Origin: Scenedesmus sp. ARA3
Taxonomy: Eukaryota; Chlorophyta; Chlorophyceae; Sphaeropleales; Scenedesmaceae
Assembly: GCA_004335835.1 (NCBI GenBank)
Contig: RWJK01001277.1
Span: 2,637-66,636 of the forward strand
Direction of reading: 5' to 3'
Length of the DNA stretch: 64,000 nt
Below, in pieces: positions 34,055-45,969 of this stretch. Numbering within the stretch: position 1 is the first letter of the stretch; every line of letters begins with the position of its first letter. The translations under genes were made by a program, and so were the position numbers. Below the pieces are notes generated by a model. That model had not been told where the DNA came from. It ran no database searches and saw only the letters and a list, made by a program, of their open reading frames with translations.

Positions 34055-37000
34055 ATGGCCATGGAGGCCAGACAGGCTCGTGATGGTGCCATCATCGCCC
34101 CCAGGTCTGCTCAGAGCGGTGCAGATGGCAGTGCTGGCAGTGCTTGCATGATGTGCTTTGACAACTGCTATGGACCATGCTCGATGCTTGCCTGCTGCTG
34201 CAGTTTTGCGTATGGATTTTCCACCAGCATCCAGGGCAATGTGTGCCACCTGGAGGGCCAGAAGCTGCTGTACCCAGCGGGGCAGTTCTTTGCTGTCATG
34301 GGCACACATGCAGATGACGGAAAGGTGCAGACACAGAGCAGCGACAGTGCGCCACCCTTGAAATATGTGTAGCTGCTGCTTCCTGATAGCATTGCGCCAT
34401 TCTGGATGTCTTCCCTACCTGCATGCGGAGGCAGCCCTTGTTTGCACATGCAATGAGCAGCACTATTTGCGTAAGAGCAGCATGCTGACAACATGAAGTT
34501 GCACTTGGTTGATGCAGGCAACATTCATTGCCAGCCACCCATCAGTCAAGGCAGTGCGTGGGTTGCGGCTGGCCGGCAACAAAAAGTATCTGGCAGCAGT
34601 TGAGCAGACGTTTGATTATGAAGCTCAGCAGGTGGGCACACACTCGCCGCATGATCACGGGTGTTATGCAGCTCTGCTGCTTGCAGGACGTTACGTAATC
34701 CTGTATAGGAGACAGCTGTTATGCAGTAGAGCTGTACCAACTACAGGCAGCCTGCAGGATAGGTCATGGCTGCAATCCTTGCCTGCAGCAGCAGGGCCAT
34801 GCCCTCACCCCTTTGTGTCTCGATGTGTCTGTCCGCCGCTGTGCAGGTGTCAGTGTACAGTGTACCAGCAGAGAAACACCTCCGCACTATTACTCTGGAC
34901 AGGCAGCACACACATGCCACAACAGTAGTTGGGTTGAGCTTCAGGTGGGTGTTGTGCTCAATAGCAGGCTCCGCCTAACCAGCGGCAGCAGAAGGCCTGC
35001 GCGACTGCCATTTGGTGCAGAGAGAGTACTTCAGCAGTTTGAGACAGCTGAACTCCTGAGCTGTGGCCTAACCTGCAGCTGGTTGGTCGGCCTGCTGCCA
35101 TGCTGCTGCAGTGGGGATGCCAAGCTGCTGCTGGTTGCTGCTGGGGAGCCTGATTACTCCATCATGGTGTGGCGCTGGTACAGCAGCAAGGTGAGCAACC
35201 TGTGCCCATGCACAGTTGTTACCTGGACTGTACAAGCAGCAACGCGTCGAGCACCACTGTGTGCTGTCTTTTGCCAGTTCTTGTTAGCAAGCCGCCAGTT
35301 TGGCGATGTAAAGCAGTCACAGCAAACATGCTGCCCTTGCTATGCTGACCTCTTCTTACGCTGCTGACTCGCAGCTGGCGCTGGTGATCACACCAGAGCT
35401 CCCAGTGTGCTGTGCTGCATTCAACCCATGGGATGACAGCCTGCTGGCCATTGCTGGGCCCCACAACGTGCGCAGCTACCGCTTGGACCTTGTCACATCA
35501 ATTGCAAAGCCCAACAACCTGCTGATGCTGGTGAGGACGCACCAGGCTGCTAGAGTTGATCAGCAGCCTCGGCAGGGGCAGGGGGATTGCAGGAACACAG
35601 CAGACAGGGCCGGGGCAGTGTGTGTGCTGTCTTTTGCAAGCTGCATGCCGCTTTGGTGCACGAAGCAGGTGCAGCTGAGGCCTGCATGTGAAAGCAGCAT
35701 CCTGCAAGGCATTTTAGACGCGTGGCTTTGCACTTTGCGCTGGAACACGCTGTATAGCACTTTCCTGTGTGACATTGTTGCTTGCAGGACCATAGCGGCA
35801 GCATTGCCGTCACCTGCATCGCCTACCTTGTTGGTGGTATGCTGGCAGTTGGCACCAGCACAGGCCGCATCATGGTCTACTCTGAAACAGGCCTAGTAGC
35901 CAGCATGGACATCAGCACAGCAGCAGACAGCCCAAACAACAGCAGCAGCGGCAGCAGTCAACAGCAGCATGGCCCTGCAAGCCAGGCGAGAAGCAGGCCA
36001 AGCAGTCAAACAGGGGCAGTAGTGGCACCACGGCTGCCACACTCTGCAGCTGTGAACGGGGTGCAGGCACTGGTTCAGCGAGGCCGCGGGTTCATTGCAG
36101 CTGGCAGCATGTGGGATGTGTATTTGTTTGACCCATCGGGAGCCACTTCAAAAAGGTGAGGCAAGCTTTGCTGTGAGCAACAGTGCGCACACAGCAGCCC
36201 TGCATTTCAGGACTTGTGTATAAGCAAAGCCACTGCCTCACATCAACCCAATTGACTTGCATGCTCAACATCTGAGCTGCATGTGCGCTATTTGTTGCTG
36301 TCTGCCACACAGGGCTGGTGGGCCAGATGTGTTTGGCATGACCAGGTGCTTCTCGTTTGCAGCAGCAGTCGGCTGCAGCAGCCAGCTTAAGCTGAACCCA
36401 GCCAGTAGCACAGTGGTGACATTCAGCAACACAAGCAGCAGCATTGAAAACAGCAGCAGCGCTCTTGCAGCTGATGCGCGGGTACTTGGCCTATCTGTCT
36501 CAGTAACTGAGGACCACGTTGCACTTACAACAGCAGCCGGCAAGCTGCTTCTGCTAGATGTAACAGCTGCAGCTGCATCGGAGGATGAGGCAGCAGCGGC
36601 TGCAGCAACAGCAACAGCTGCAAGTGCTGTTGCTGGCGGCAGTGATGCGGAGGCTGCAGCTGGCTCACCACCAACAGACAGTTTATCTGGAGCTGAGTCA
36701 GAGTTTGACCCAGCAGTAAGTCTGCAATTGTGTGCCCTCGCTATTGTGTCTCAGGCATTGCGTGCAGGCTGAGTGACTGCTGTGACATGCCACATCCAAA
36801 TGCTCGGTGCTTTGTGTACTGTCGTGGAACTTGCAGACCCTGTCTGCATGGCAGCACACCTGTGTGTATTTCACATACTTTGACCTTCATTGTCCCGACA
36901 TGTGCAGGACCCCAACCCAAGTGGCTGGCAAGTGTTGTGTGCTGGCTTTCCTTCAGCGCGTGTGGTAGGCTTGGATGCCTGCCTGCACCTGCCTCTGCTG

Positions 37001-40000
37001 CTGGTTGTGAGCGAGGACAGGTGTGCGCTCTGTCCTGTCACAGCTGTGAACCGTTGGCTTACTAAGCTTGCTAGCGTGATCCGTGTGCACATCACACTAT
37101 GTACTTGCAGATGGCACGGCTGTATGCAATGCAATGCATGGCACATAGTCCAGGGAGTTGTTTAAAAAGTATTGAACTCGTGCGCCGTGAAACCAAGGTG
37201 TTTGATGCTTCGTGTGCTTTACTGTATTCAACGCTGCGCTGCTGCAGATTTGTGCGCGTGTGGGACTGGGTGCGCAGGACGCGCGTGGCTGCAAGGCACG
37301 TGCCAGACGAGCAGCCGCTGTGCTGTGCGCTGCACCCGTCTGGCTTCATGGCGGCCCTGGGCAGCAGCGAAGGCCTGCGCACTTACTACATCCTCAGGGT
37401 GAGCGATGCAAGCTTTTTTGCTCGCCTGTGACTGCATCAAAGCAATTGCAGTGCAGAAAGTTGAGCTGCAGCAGGATGGCAAAGAATCCAGTGCAACGTG
37501 CCCACTGCTGTGTCGTATGAATTTGTTGTGCGCTGTCTGTTACTTCTATGCGTCCACGCAGCGCGAGCTGCTGCCAGTGGTGGACCTGCCAGTGGCCAAG
37601 TGCAGTGTCGCGCGCTACAGCCATGGGGGCGCCTTGCTGGCCGCAGTAGGCCGCACAAACGCAATCGTCATCTACCCAGCATACTATGGCGCTGGAGGCG
37701 GCGCCAGCGGAGGCAGCCCACCAACCGGAGGCAGCAGCAGCCACTATGCGCAGCGCAGCAGCGCCGGGGACAGCGGCCGCGGCAGCGGCGGGTATTCCTC
37801 CGCAGCAGCAGCTGTCGCAGCATCTGGCATTGGCACTGACGGCGCGTGCGTGATGCGGCCGCTGTTTGTGCTCAAGGCGCATGTGAGCACTGTGACGGAT
37901 CTGGTGTTCAGTGGGGATGACAGGCGGCTCGTGAGCAGCGGCGCTGGCGGTGCGGTGTACTTCTGGGACATGTCAACGGGTGCCAGGCTGATGGAGCTGG
38001 AGTATGTGGACAAGCAGTGCGTGTACTATACAGGTGGGTGATATCGGCGCATTGCCATGTGCGGGCTGGGTGGCACTGGCAGTTGCAGCAGCAGGGCTGG
38101 CTTGGAGGAGTCTGCATGTCTGCCGCAGGGTGCCACAATGCACAGCTGCACAGTGCAATCCTTGCATGGTGTGCAGTAGGCTGTATGCAGATGCTAGGCT
38201 GCTGCGTGTACAGGTGGTGAGTGGGTGGTGACGAATTTGGCTGACACTGCCTTGCACTGTGCTGCCTTGATGTGTTCTCCACTGCAGCCTGCTACAACGA
38301 CAGGCATGCTGCTGCTGTGGTGCGCACCATGGACGGCCGAGTGCAGCACATCCAGGTACAAAGGCCAGCAGCAGTTTTGAGTGCCTTGCTCTGATGCCTG
38401 CTGCCCTTGAACTGCATGCAGTGCGCAAGTGGCGGTGCTACCTGCACAGCAGGCCGTACATGGCATCATCTTGGTTTAATCATCTTGCTGGCATGCAGCA
38501 CCCTTGCATCACGCAACATCTGCTCTTATCGCTTCTGTTACATGCACGCGTTGCAGGATGGGCAGCTGGCGTATGAGCTGGCAGGCCTAGGCAACGACGC
38601 ATCACCCATGGCCATCACTGGGGATGGTAGGGTAGTGCTCGCCTGCACAAACAGGGGCAGCATCATCAGCATTGCTTGGCCCAAGGACCCAGAAGCAGCG
38701 GGCCGCAGGCAGCAGGAGGAGCAGCAGCAGTCACGAGCAGCAAGCAATGGCGCAATGCCTGCAGATACAGCAGCAGGCATGGAAGATGTGCATGCAGCAG
38801 CGGGTAGTCATGCTGCCCAGGCCATGAAGCACCTCTCTGTGCAAGTCGGATCAGGGCCCCTGCTGTCCCCTAGGGCCTCTGGCTACGCAGCAGCAGCAAA
38901 GACACCTGGCAGCAGCTTGTCGGCAAGGACGCCTCACACCGCCAAAACACCCCATGGGGCAGCAGCTTCTGCCCGCACGCCTGGCAGTTGGCGCGCTGCA
39001 AACAGCCCTTCCTTTGCTGCTGCCACCCACCACCCTGGCAGTGACCCACAGCAGCCACAGCATCATCAGCAGCAGCTTCACGTTGTGCTGGACACCCCAG
39101 GTACACCCGCTGACCAAGCAAATGCCTACAGCGAGCTCACATCGCCTGGGCCTTTATCACCTGGCCCCTTGTCGCATGCGCCTGCATCACCCAGCAGGAG
39201 CATCAGGGCCTGGCCTGCAGCTGAGGAGGGTGCAGCAGCTGCGGCTGTAACACCAGGGCATGGCAGGATGAAGGAGTACAGGCTGCACAGCAGCAGGATA
39301 ACAGCAATCAAGGTGCTGCACACTGCAGGAGTGGTGTTCACTGCAAGGTAGGTAATACGCTGCTGCTGCTGCTGCTGCTGCGTGCAATGGGGGCGGCTGG
39401 CTGGGTGCAATAAACAGACTCTGCGTTGTTGGCCACATGCATTCTCAACAGTGAGGCTGTTGTGGTTGCAAGCAGCTGCAGTCCCATGTGTTACATGCGT
39501 TGCCACTTTGACAGAACTGGAACACACTGGAACACACTTGCCTGCAACCACCAAACCAACAAATTTCAGCGTACTGCCCAAAACTTGTCCCCATGCAGTG
39601 TTGATGGCCTGGTGATGATGAGCAGCTTGACACTGGTGCTGGATGGCATCCTCACCGAGCCGCCACCACTTGCCCTACCACCTTCAGCAACAGCAGCAGG
39701 CTCTGCCGCAACAGCAGTTGCAGCAGCTATGTCGCTTGGCTCAGGTGAGAGACACCGCATGCTATGGAACTTGAAACCTGCAGCCTCTGGCATCCTGCTG
39801 TCAGCGTGATGGGGCAAAGCACCTGCATGCACTTGTGCCAACTACATGCTACCAGCGGAGCAGCTGTAGTGTGCCGCGATCAGCAGGGGAGTGATTGTAC
39901 ATAATGCCCAGTTGGCTGCTGCGCTGCTGCAGGGCTGACGGCTGCCAGCCTGGGGGCGCTCGTGCCTGCTGGGGGCGTGCCTGGGCTGCCGCTACCTGTG

Positions 40001-41257
40001 GTGCTGGTGGATGAGGGGCTGCTGCTGGCCATGCGGGAGCGGCTAAGGGCAATGGCTGCAGCAGTGACGGCAGCACAGAAGGAAGCCCAGTACCAGGTAT
40101 GCTTGTATGGCCAGTGGGCCTTGCGCTGCTGCTATGCTATTTGCAATGCGTGTGTGCAGCACAGGCCCCTGCATTCGGCAACAGAACTGAAGAGCAGAGC
40201 ACCCCCTGCTCTTGGGGTTTTCTGCCCAGCCGGGCACGTTGCTTTATCTGTCATGCCGATGCGACATGTATGCCGTCGCAGGTGCTGCGCCAGACTCAGG
40301 CGCTGAAAGAGTCCCTGGGGTTGAGCGACAGCCAGGCAGCCCAGCTGTCACGTGAGGTCGCACAGCTGCGCACGGCATTGGCAGAGACCCAGGTGGCGGC
40401 TGACACCAACCAGCAGCAGGTGTGTTGGCAGGGAGGTGCTAGGCAGGCGCAGCTTGGCAGCGCTGAGCACGCTGCCTGCTGTCATGCTGCGCTACTGCAC
40501 GGCCGGACCCTTGGCTTGAGCGCAGTGCTGTTGCCGCCTGCATACACCATGCACCATGCTTTGCGTGCTTAGCTGCGGCAACAGCGACAGCACACCTATG
40601 AAGCATATGCGCAGTGCCCTCTGCCTACGATCAACCTGCTGCTGCCACCGGCTGCTGTATTTACTGCAATGCGCTGCGCAGGTGGCGAAGGAGCTGGAGT
40701 CGCTGCACGCAGCTGCTGCTGAGCAGCTTGAAGGGCTGTACGAGGCGCGGCTAGCGCTTGAGGGAGAGCGCCTGGCGCAGCTTGCAGCAGCAAAAGATGA
40801 CCTGGAGCTCAGCCTCAAGGTGTGTGCGATTTGACTCGCAGAACTTCATACCACAGCTGCCTCTGGTGAAAGTGTTTGCTGTTGTGCAATGCGCAGTACA
40901 TGCCGATGCATCCACATGCAGTTCAGGCCCTGCATTGACTGGCGCTACCCTGTGCTGGCCGGTGGTATGCTTGCTAGCAGTGCCCGACAACATGCGGGTG
41001 TTTGTGCTTGCCACGCTGAGCTGCTGTTGAGTGGCTGCTGCTGTGTATGTCTGCAGGAGGAGATGCGGCGCCAGGCTGCAGCTGCACAACGACAGCTAGC
41101 TGAGGTACACAACATGTACAGGTGGGTAGCATCGTGGGACTATGAAATGTTTCACTAGTGGTGCATTGATAGTGGGGTTTCCAGGTGCGCTGCCATGTCA
41201 ACGGCTCAGCAGAGGGTCGTAAGCATCACTACTCAAGGCACCGTTCTTACGCCTTGA
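34055..41257 (+). CDS. CFAP57: CFAP57/WDR65-type cilia- and flagella-associated WD-repeat protein (3' end uncertain)
   Basis: CFAP57 (Chlamydomonas FAP57) is an axonemal protein linked to inner dynein arm assembly. At least 18 phase-consistent exons run from 34055-34324 through 34518-34631, 34847-34944, 35112-35190, 35375-35530, 35788-36155, 36313-36715, 36908-37020, 37248-37398, 37562-38033, 38288-38355, 38557-39347, 39599-39744, 39933-40096, 40282-40419, 40682-40819 and 41057-41121 to 41185. Family blocks include GQKLLYPAGQFFAVMG, GDAKLLLVAAGEPDYSIMVW, AFNPWDDSLLAIAG, RFVRVWDWVRRTRVAARHV, DDRRLVSSGAGGAVYFWD and LHSSRITAIKVLHTAGVVF: two WD-repeat propellers followed by an Ala/Gln/Glu coiled coil. 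Exon 38557-39347 carries a ~200-residue Ser/Thr-Pro-rich insertion. Read through, it stops at 41257 (~1,268 residues), but the coiled coil is short for the family and the assembly gap is 300 bases away. Confidence 0.9.
39358..39381. repeat. (CTG)n tract just after a donor
   Basis: Eight CTG triplets start about ten bases after the GT donor of CFAP57 exon 38557-39347. It is CUG-sense in the transcript. Confidence 0.85.
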
Positions 41258-41570
41258 GGCAACATAATTTTGCGGCGGAAGAGCAGTGGATATCAGTGCA
41301 CACATTATACCGCTAACTGTCCTATCAGCAAAGCCAACAGGAAAGCTGGCTCTGGCTACCGCAAAAACCTCTGAAAATGCAACGATCTCACCGGGAGAGG
41401 TCTGTTACAGAAGAAGAAGAGGGGTTACACGGTGTCTGTTACACACAGAGAGAGAGAGAGAGGGGTTACACTGGTGTACTCACGCGGCATACGCCACCAC
41501 TAACACTTGAAAGGATTTGAAGCTGCAAACAGCTCAGCTCGGGCTGTCACTCAAATGAGGTTCAACCCCA
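41258..41570. other. Region between the CFAP57 end and the assembly gap
   Basis: It contains a short (GA)n run (41448-41461) and two TCTGTTACA-like copies. Missing CFAP57 exons, if any, are not visible here. Confidence 0.5.
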
Positions 41571-41620
41571 NNNNNNNNNNNNNNNNNNNNNNNNNNNNNN
41601 NNNNNNNNNNNNNNNNNNNN
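41571..41620. other. Assembly gap (50 N)
   Basis: Fifty undetermined bases, so the real distance is unknown. It may separate the last visible CFAP57 exon from further exons. Confidence 0.99.
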
Positions 41621-42002
41621 TATAGGGAAGCCTTAGGGAACGGCTTAGGGAATGGTTAGGGAAAGCAGTTGTAAGTGCAGTGCTGACATTCGCATACGAC
41701 ATAGGTAAGACATAGCTACGACATAGTCATTCAGCACCACCCTGCCCAGCATCAGCCTGCGATGCTGGATCAATTGTAAGTGCTCCCAACTCTAGTACCA
41801 CAGGATAACACTGACAAGCTCAAACAAATGCCACAGTATCACACTGCTGCGGCACTGCCTAGCCACACCAGCTACAACACCTGGCCTGTTATACCAATTG
41901 CACGGCTTCGATTCTATCGACGTACGGGCTGTGAACGAACGGCTGGCAAGCAGGCAATGTGTACAACTGACTGTAGAGATGCAGGCCAGTCAGCTGCACG
42001 GG
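41621..42002. other. Region between the gap and the MITE
   Basis: Non-coding as far as can be seen. Just after the gap are four spaced TTAGGG/TAGGG motifs (41622-41662), too irregular to be a telomere array. The last 8 bases are the left copy of the MITE target-site duplication. Confidence 0.5.
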
Positions 42003-42500
42003 AAAGGGGGTGTCGACTCCCCTAAACTCCTGTCACACCCCTTGGGGCGGAGGGGTGAATGGTGGAAGTTAGTGATTCTGCTTGCACAGCTGTGTTGTAC
42101 GTGGTCTGAAAGGGCCAAAGCAACATAGTGAAATTTAGCTTTTTTACCTCCTAACTTCCCAAAGAGAGCCTCTTCTCTGGGAGTCAAGGGAAGTTAGGGC
42201 AGCAGCTAACCTTCCTAAATCCCAGGCTGTCACTCATTCCTCCCTGCACGTGCCTTGCCACTAAATCCCACTAGCCCCCAACTTCCCCAGTTTCTGCTTT
42301 GCCCACTGAAATTTAACCCCCAACTTCCAATGTTTCACCCCCTTTTTTGAGGCATTGAGATTTAAGTGGATGCTACCATACACGCAGCCTTGTGAAGCTT
42401 CTTAATAGATTTCTGCCGATTCCTAAAGTACTAACTTCCACATTTTACACTTCTGCCCCAAGGGGTGTGACAGGAGTTGGGGGGAGTCAACACCCCCTTT
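42003..42500. mobile_element. MITE (non-autonomous DNA transposon), 498 bp, ~70-bp TIRs
   Basis: The left end (42003 on, AAAGGGGGTGTCGACTCCCC) and the reverse complement of the right end (from 42500 back, AAAGGGGGTGTTGACTCCCC) align without gaps for about 70 bases with few mismatches, through CACACCCCTTGGGGC and GGAAGTTAGT. The element is flanked by a perfect 8-bp duplication, TGCACGGG, at 41995-42002 and 42501-42508. The interior is AT-richer than its surroundings, has repeated AACTTCC/GGAAGTT blocks, and has no coding capacity. An 8-bp target duplication fits hAT- or P-type transposases; the AAAGGGGG terminus is not a classic hAT end, so the superfamily is open. Confidence 0.9.
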
Positions 42501-42508
42501 TGCACGGG

Positions 42509-42761
42509 CACGCTGCTGCTGTAGAGCAAGTGCTGCAATGGTGCTGGTGCGCTGTAGCCTGCACGTGAGCAGGGGACCCACACGTTTGACTGACAGCAAG
42601 GATTACTGAGGAGAGTATGCTGAGCAGTGGTTCCATGTCAGCTGCACGTGAGCAGGTGACAGAATAGAGCGACACTGGACAGACTCTACACAGACAGAGC
42701 CAACACAGCAGCGAGGTCAGCTGCCCCAACTTCAGCAGCCGCAACACAAATGCATCAGCAT

Positions 42762-42793
<32 letters not shown>

Positions 42794-44579
42794 CAGGCAC
42801 CAGCAGAGTCTGCAATGCAGCAGCGGTGGCAGCAGCGGCAGCAGCAGCAGCAGCAAAATGCACCAGCGTTGCTGGCAACAGCAGACGCCAGCAGAGTCTG
42901 CAGTGCAGCAAGCAGCATCAGTGCAGCGGCAGCAGAAATGCAGCAGCAGCAACAGAAGCAGCACCAGCTGAAGCAGAAGCACCAGGAGAACGGAACTTCA
43001 GCAAGCAGCAGCGGCAGCAGCAAAAATGTAGTGGCAGCAGCAGGAACAGAAGTAGCAGCAGCAATGCAGGAGCAGCAATGCGCATGCTGCAACGGCAGTG
43101 CAGCAGCAGCAATGCAGCAACAGCAAAACACCAGCAGCAACGCAACAGCAGAGGCAGAAGCAGCAGCAACATCAGCCGCTGCTGGCAGCAGAAAGTCGGT
43201 GCTTTGAGTGCTTGTTTTGCCCAGCAGCATGTCATGATCAGCACCCAGCAGAGCTTCCGAGGAGCTCCCTTACCGCTCGATCGGTCCTGGCACGGTATGG
43301 TACACCTGAAAGAAATTAAACTTCAGCCTCAGCGTCTTTGAACACGCACAAGTTGCAGCCGAACTCATGCTCACCAAGAACAGCGCAACCCGTCGTACTG
43401 CAGGCTTGAGCTATCGATAGCTGAGCATAATACCAAAGTTATGTAATTGGAAGCTGCGTTCAGGTGTATGCTGAGGCGTTTTGCGGCATATTTGGGTGGC
43501 CACACGCTCGGCGCGTGCAGCAGGTTATCCCACACACCTGCCGGACAGCTGCGGGAGCGGTTTTCAACGATCCAACCGTCAGACAGCAGAAAGGCGACGA
43601 TGATCTGCAGCAAATAATTCAATAAATCATTAGATACTCATTTCACCACGTCCAATGCCCAACCCAGCTACCGTGGGTGAGGATCGGTGAGCGATGAGCC
43701 TCTGCATGCGCACTGGCACTGCCACACAGCTCCGCACACACGCACACGACGACAGCCAGGCTTCACGCGACCTAGAAAACTCCATGTCATGCTGGTTTCA
43801 TCTTGCAGGAGACAGCTCGCCCGCAATAGTGCACAGTTGCACAGCTAACAAGGTCGCCCAAAACGCTTGGCCTGTTGCCTGCACTGTTTGCAGCCGTTCG
43901 ACGTGCTGCATATATGTTATCATGGATGTTATTTGTGAATGAAAACAACGCTGGGGCGATTGGTGCACTGTACGAGAAGAAATCGCCAAAAGTGTAAAAA
44001 GAAGTTAATAAGACGCGGAGGGTGCCTAGAGCGGCTCTAGTAGAGCCTCGCCATAAATGGCAGGCCAACTCGGGGTTCTCACCAGCACTGTTTGAGAGTT
44101 GCAAGGCATCCGCATCTCGCGTCATTTCTAGTCGTGGTGCTGGCAGTTAGTTGAGGCGAAACACTCATGGTTTCCCTTGCCATTCTAATGTCGTTGTTCA
44201 AAACGTAAGCAACACAAGACTGGACCTTGGGCTGCGCATGCACAATATACATGCAGACAGAGAACGCACACCAGCCCATCATCATCATCATCATCATGTT
44301 ACCCATCAAGCCATAGCATCAACGCCAGCCCATCACTGGATGCATGCCCGCCACGTGTATATGGCCCAGTATTTAACCACACAGCCGTGCGCTGGCCATT
44401 GCAAGTGCCAGTACATGGTGCAAACGACAACACAGCAACAGTACTGTGTCAGCACGCAGCAGATGCCAACAGTACTGTCCAGGCCATCAGCGCCTCGCAT
44501 GCAGCCCCAAGCACACCACGACTAAAGGCCGCAGCAGTGGCAACTGCGGCTGCTGCCCTCTCTACTACCGCTACTACGG
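42509..44579. other. Low-complexity intergenic region, CAG-rich at 42750-43200
   Basis: 42750-43200 is dense in interrupted CAG triplets on the + strand. It leaves a Gln/Ala/Ser-rich open frame (to 43207) with no domain and no supported partner exons, so I do not call it a gene. A (CAT)n run lies at 44277-44297. The rest shows no recognisable gene. Confidence 0.5.
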
Positions 44580-44720
44580 CTGCGGCTGTGCGACAACTAC
44601 TGCTGGCAGGCTGGACTTGTGCGTGTGCCGGGACGCCTCCGCGCAGACCGCCTGCTGCTGCTCAGTCAGCAGCTAGGTCAAGCCATGTGCATTCAGGTGC
44701 TCCTGCAAGCAGCACAGGGA
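44580..44720 (-). pseudogene. Decayed copy of an OPR-protein exon
   Basis: Read on the minus strand this matches the last exon of the OPR gene at 48466-48609: LQEHLNAHGL here against LQEHPHAHGL there, then LLTEQQQAV against LLTEEQLAA, then CAEASRHTHKSSLPA against CAEASRHTHRASPPA. The CTTGCAG acceptor is also conserved. An in-frame stop interrupts it after NAHGLT, so it is a non-functional fragment left by a segmental duplication. Flanking OPR exons could not be recognised. Confidence 0.7.
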
Positions 44721-45769
44721 GCACACGCTTCCCACCCAAGCCAAAGCCAAAAGTGACCACACTGCTCCCTAACATGGCATGCCATGCTCCAGCTGCAGTG
44801 CTTTGCTGTTGACACCGCATCAGGAGTTACGCAGGGCTCATTGGCACTGAGAAGAACTTGTGTGGCAGCTAGCAGGCGCCACAGCCCTCTAAAGAGCGCC
44901 ATGCTTCAGCTGCGGGACAGCATCACGATCCGCCACCTGCGCAAGACGTACCGCCAGCTGTGCTGCTGCTGCGGCCAGCCGCTGCTGCTGCAGCCCAGCC
45001 ACGTGGCCCTGGGTGCCTGCAGTGCAAGTACACGCAGCATCGTGCTGTGACAGCATGTTGTGACAGCATGCTCTGTGCAGAGCAGCCATGTGCTGCACTG
45101 GCAGTTACATTGCATGCGGGCCACGCGCCACGCACAGGGCCCAGGCCAGGTGCATCACACAGCAAAGATAGGCAGGCTGTCTGCACGCGAGCTGCAGCAC
45201 TGACATGCCACTGCCAAGATGCAGGTTGCAGCCAGCAAGCCTCAGCTCATTGAAAAATGTCTGCTTCGGAGCAGCGTGCACAATCATGGGGTGCAGGCGT
45301 TCTGCTCTCACCTATTTGCAGTGCTGTCAGCTGCTACAGTGCCAGCTGCCCACAAATGCCACCACTGTGCTGGTTGCTGCGCGCACAGCAAGTCAGCAGC
45401 TGCAGCCACACGGGCGGCAGCGTGCCCTGCACAGCAAACACGTCAGGCAAGCCGATGGTTAGTAACACCACTTGTAACATGGCTGTGCAACGATCAGCAC
45501 TAGCAGAAACGCTGGTGCTGGTTCAGAGCCTGCCATAGCGCACAAATCACAGAACCGTACCGTAATGCAGGCTGCACCGTATCTGCACCAGTGTGGCGAT
45601 ATTGGATGCAGCAGTGGTGGCCACCAGAGTCTGCATTGCTTGGGCTTGGCAGCACTTGATTTACTCAACGCTTGTGAGCCGCTGATGCTGTGCTGCCCAT
45701 ACGCAACTCCCTACCTGCACAACCGCAGCCAAATGCAGCCAGTAACCAGAGTGCCGTAGCACAGCGCAC
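44721..45769. other. Unassigned region downstream of the F-box/LRR gene
   Basis: It may contain further minus-strand exons of the F-box/LRR gene, for example NELRLAGCNLHLGSGM around 45210-45260, but splice phases could not be fixed. No other gene is supported. Confidence 0.35.
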
Positions 45770-45969
45770 CTGCTGCTCAAGCACCAAGCATTCACCATCA
45801 CAGCCGTAGTTGTCGCTGTGAATGTCTCCAGCAAAGTCTGTTGACACTTCGCGGCTGATGCCGCAGCCACCAACTGCCAGCCGCGTCAGCTGCCGCAGGG
45901 CAGTCAGCTCCAGCAAGCCTCGATCAGTGAACTCACTGGATGCATACACACCCAGTGACCTGAGGCTGC
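45770..45969 (-). pseudogene. Out-of-frame continuation of the LRR region
   Basis: This continues the leucine-rich repeats of the upstream gene in the neighbouring frame (QQLSSLRSLGV, RGLLELTALRQLTRL) and ends at a CAG|GTGCGC donor at 45770/45769. If the frameshift is an assembly error, this is ordinary coding sequence and more 3' exons should follow. Confidence 0.55.

Noticed and set aside
41621..41665. TTAGGG motifs beside the assembly gap, possible telomere
   Set aside because: There are only four copies with irregular 10-13 base spacing, and coding and transposon sequence continues on both sides.
42487..43230. 247-residue Leu/Cys/Ala-rich minus-strand frame
   Set aside because: It is an antisense reading of the CAG field that overlaps the MITE end; the composition is purely repeat-driven.
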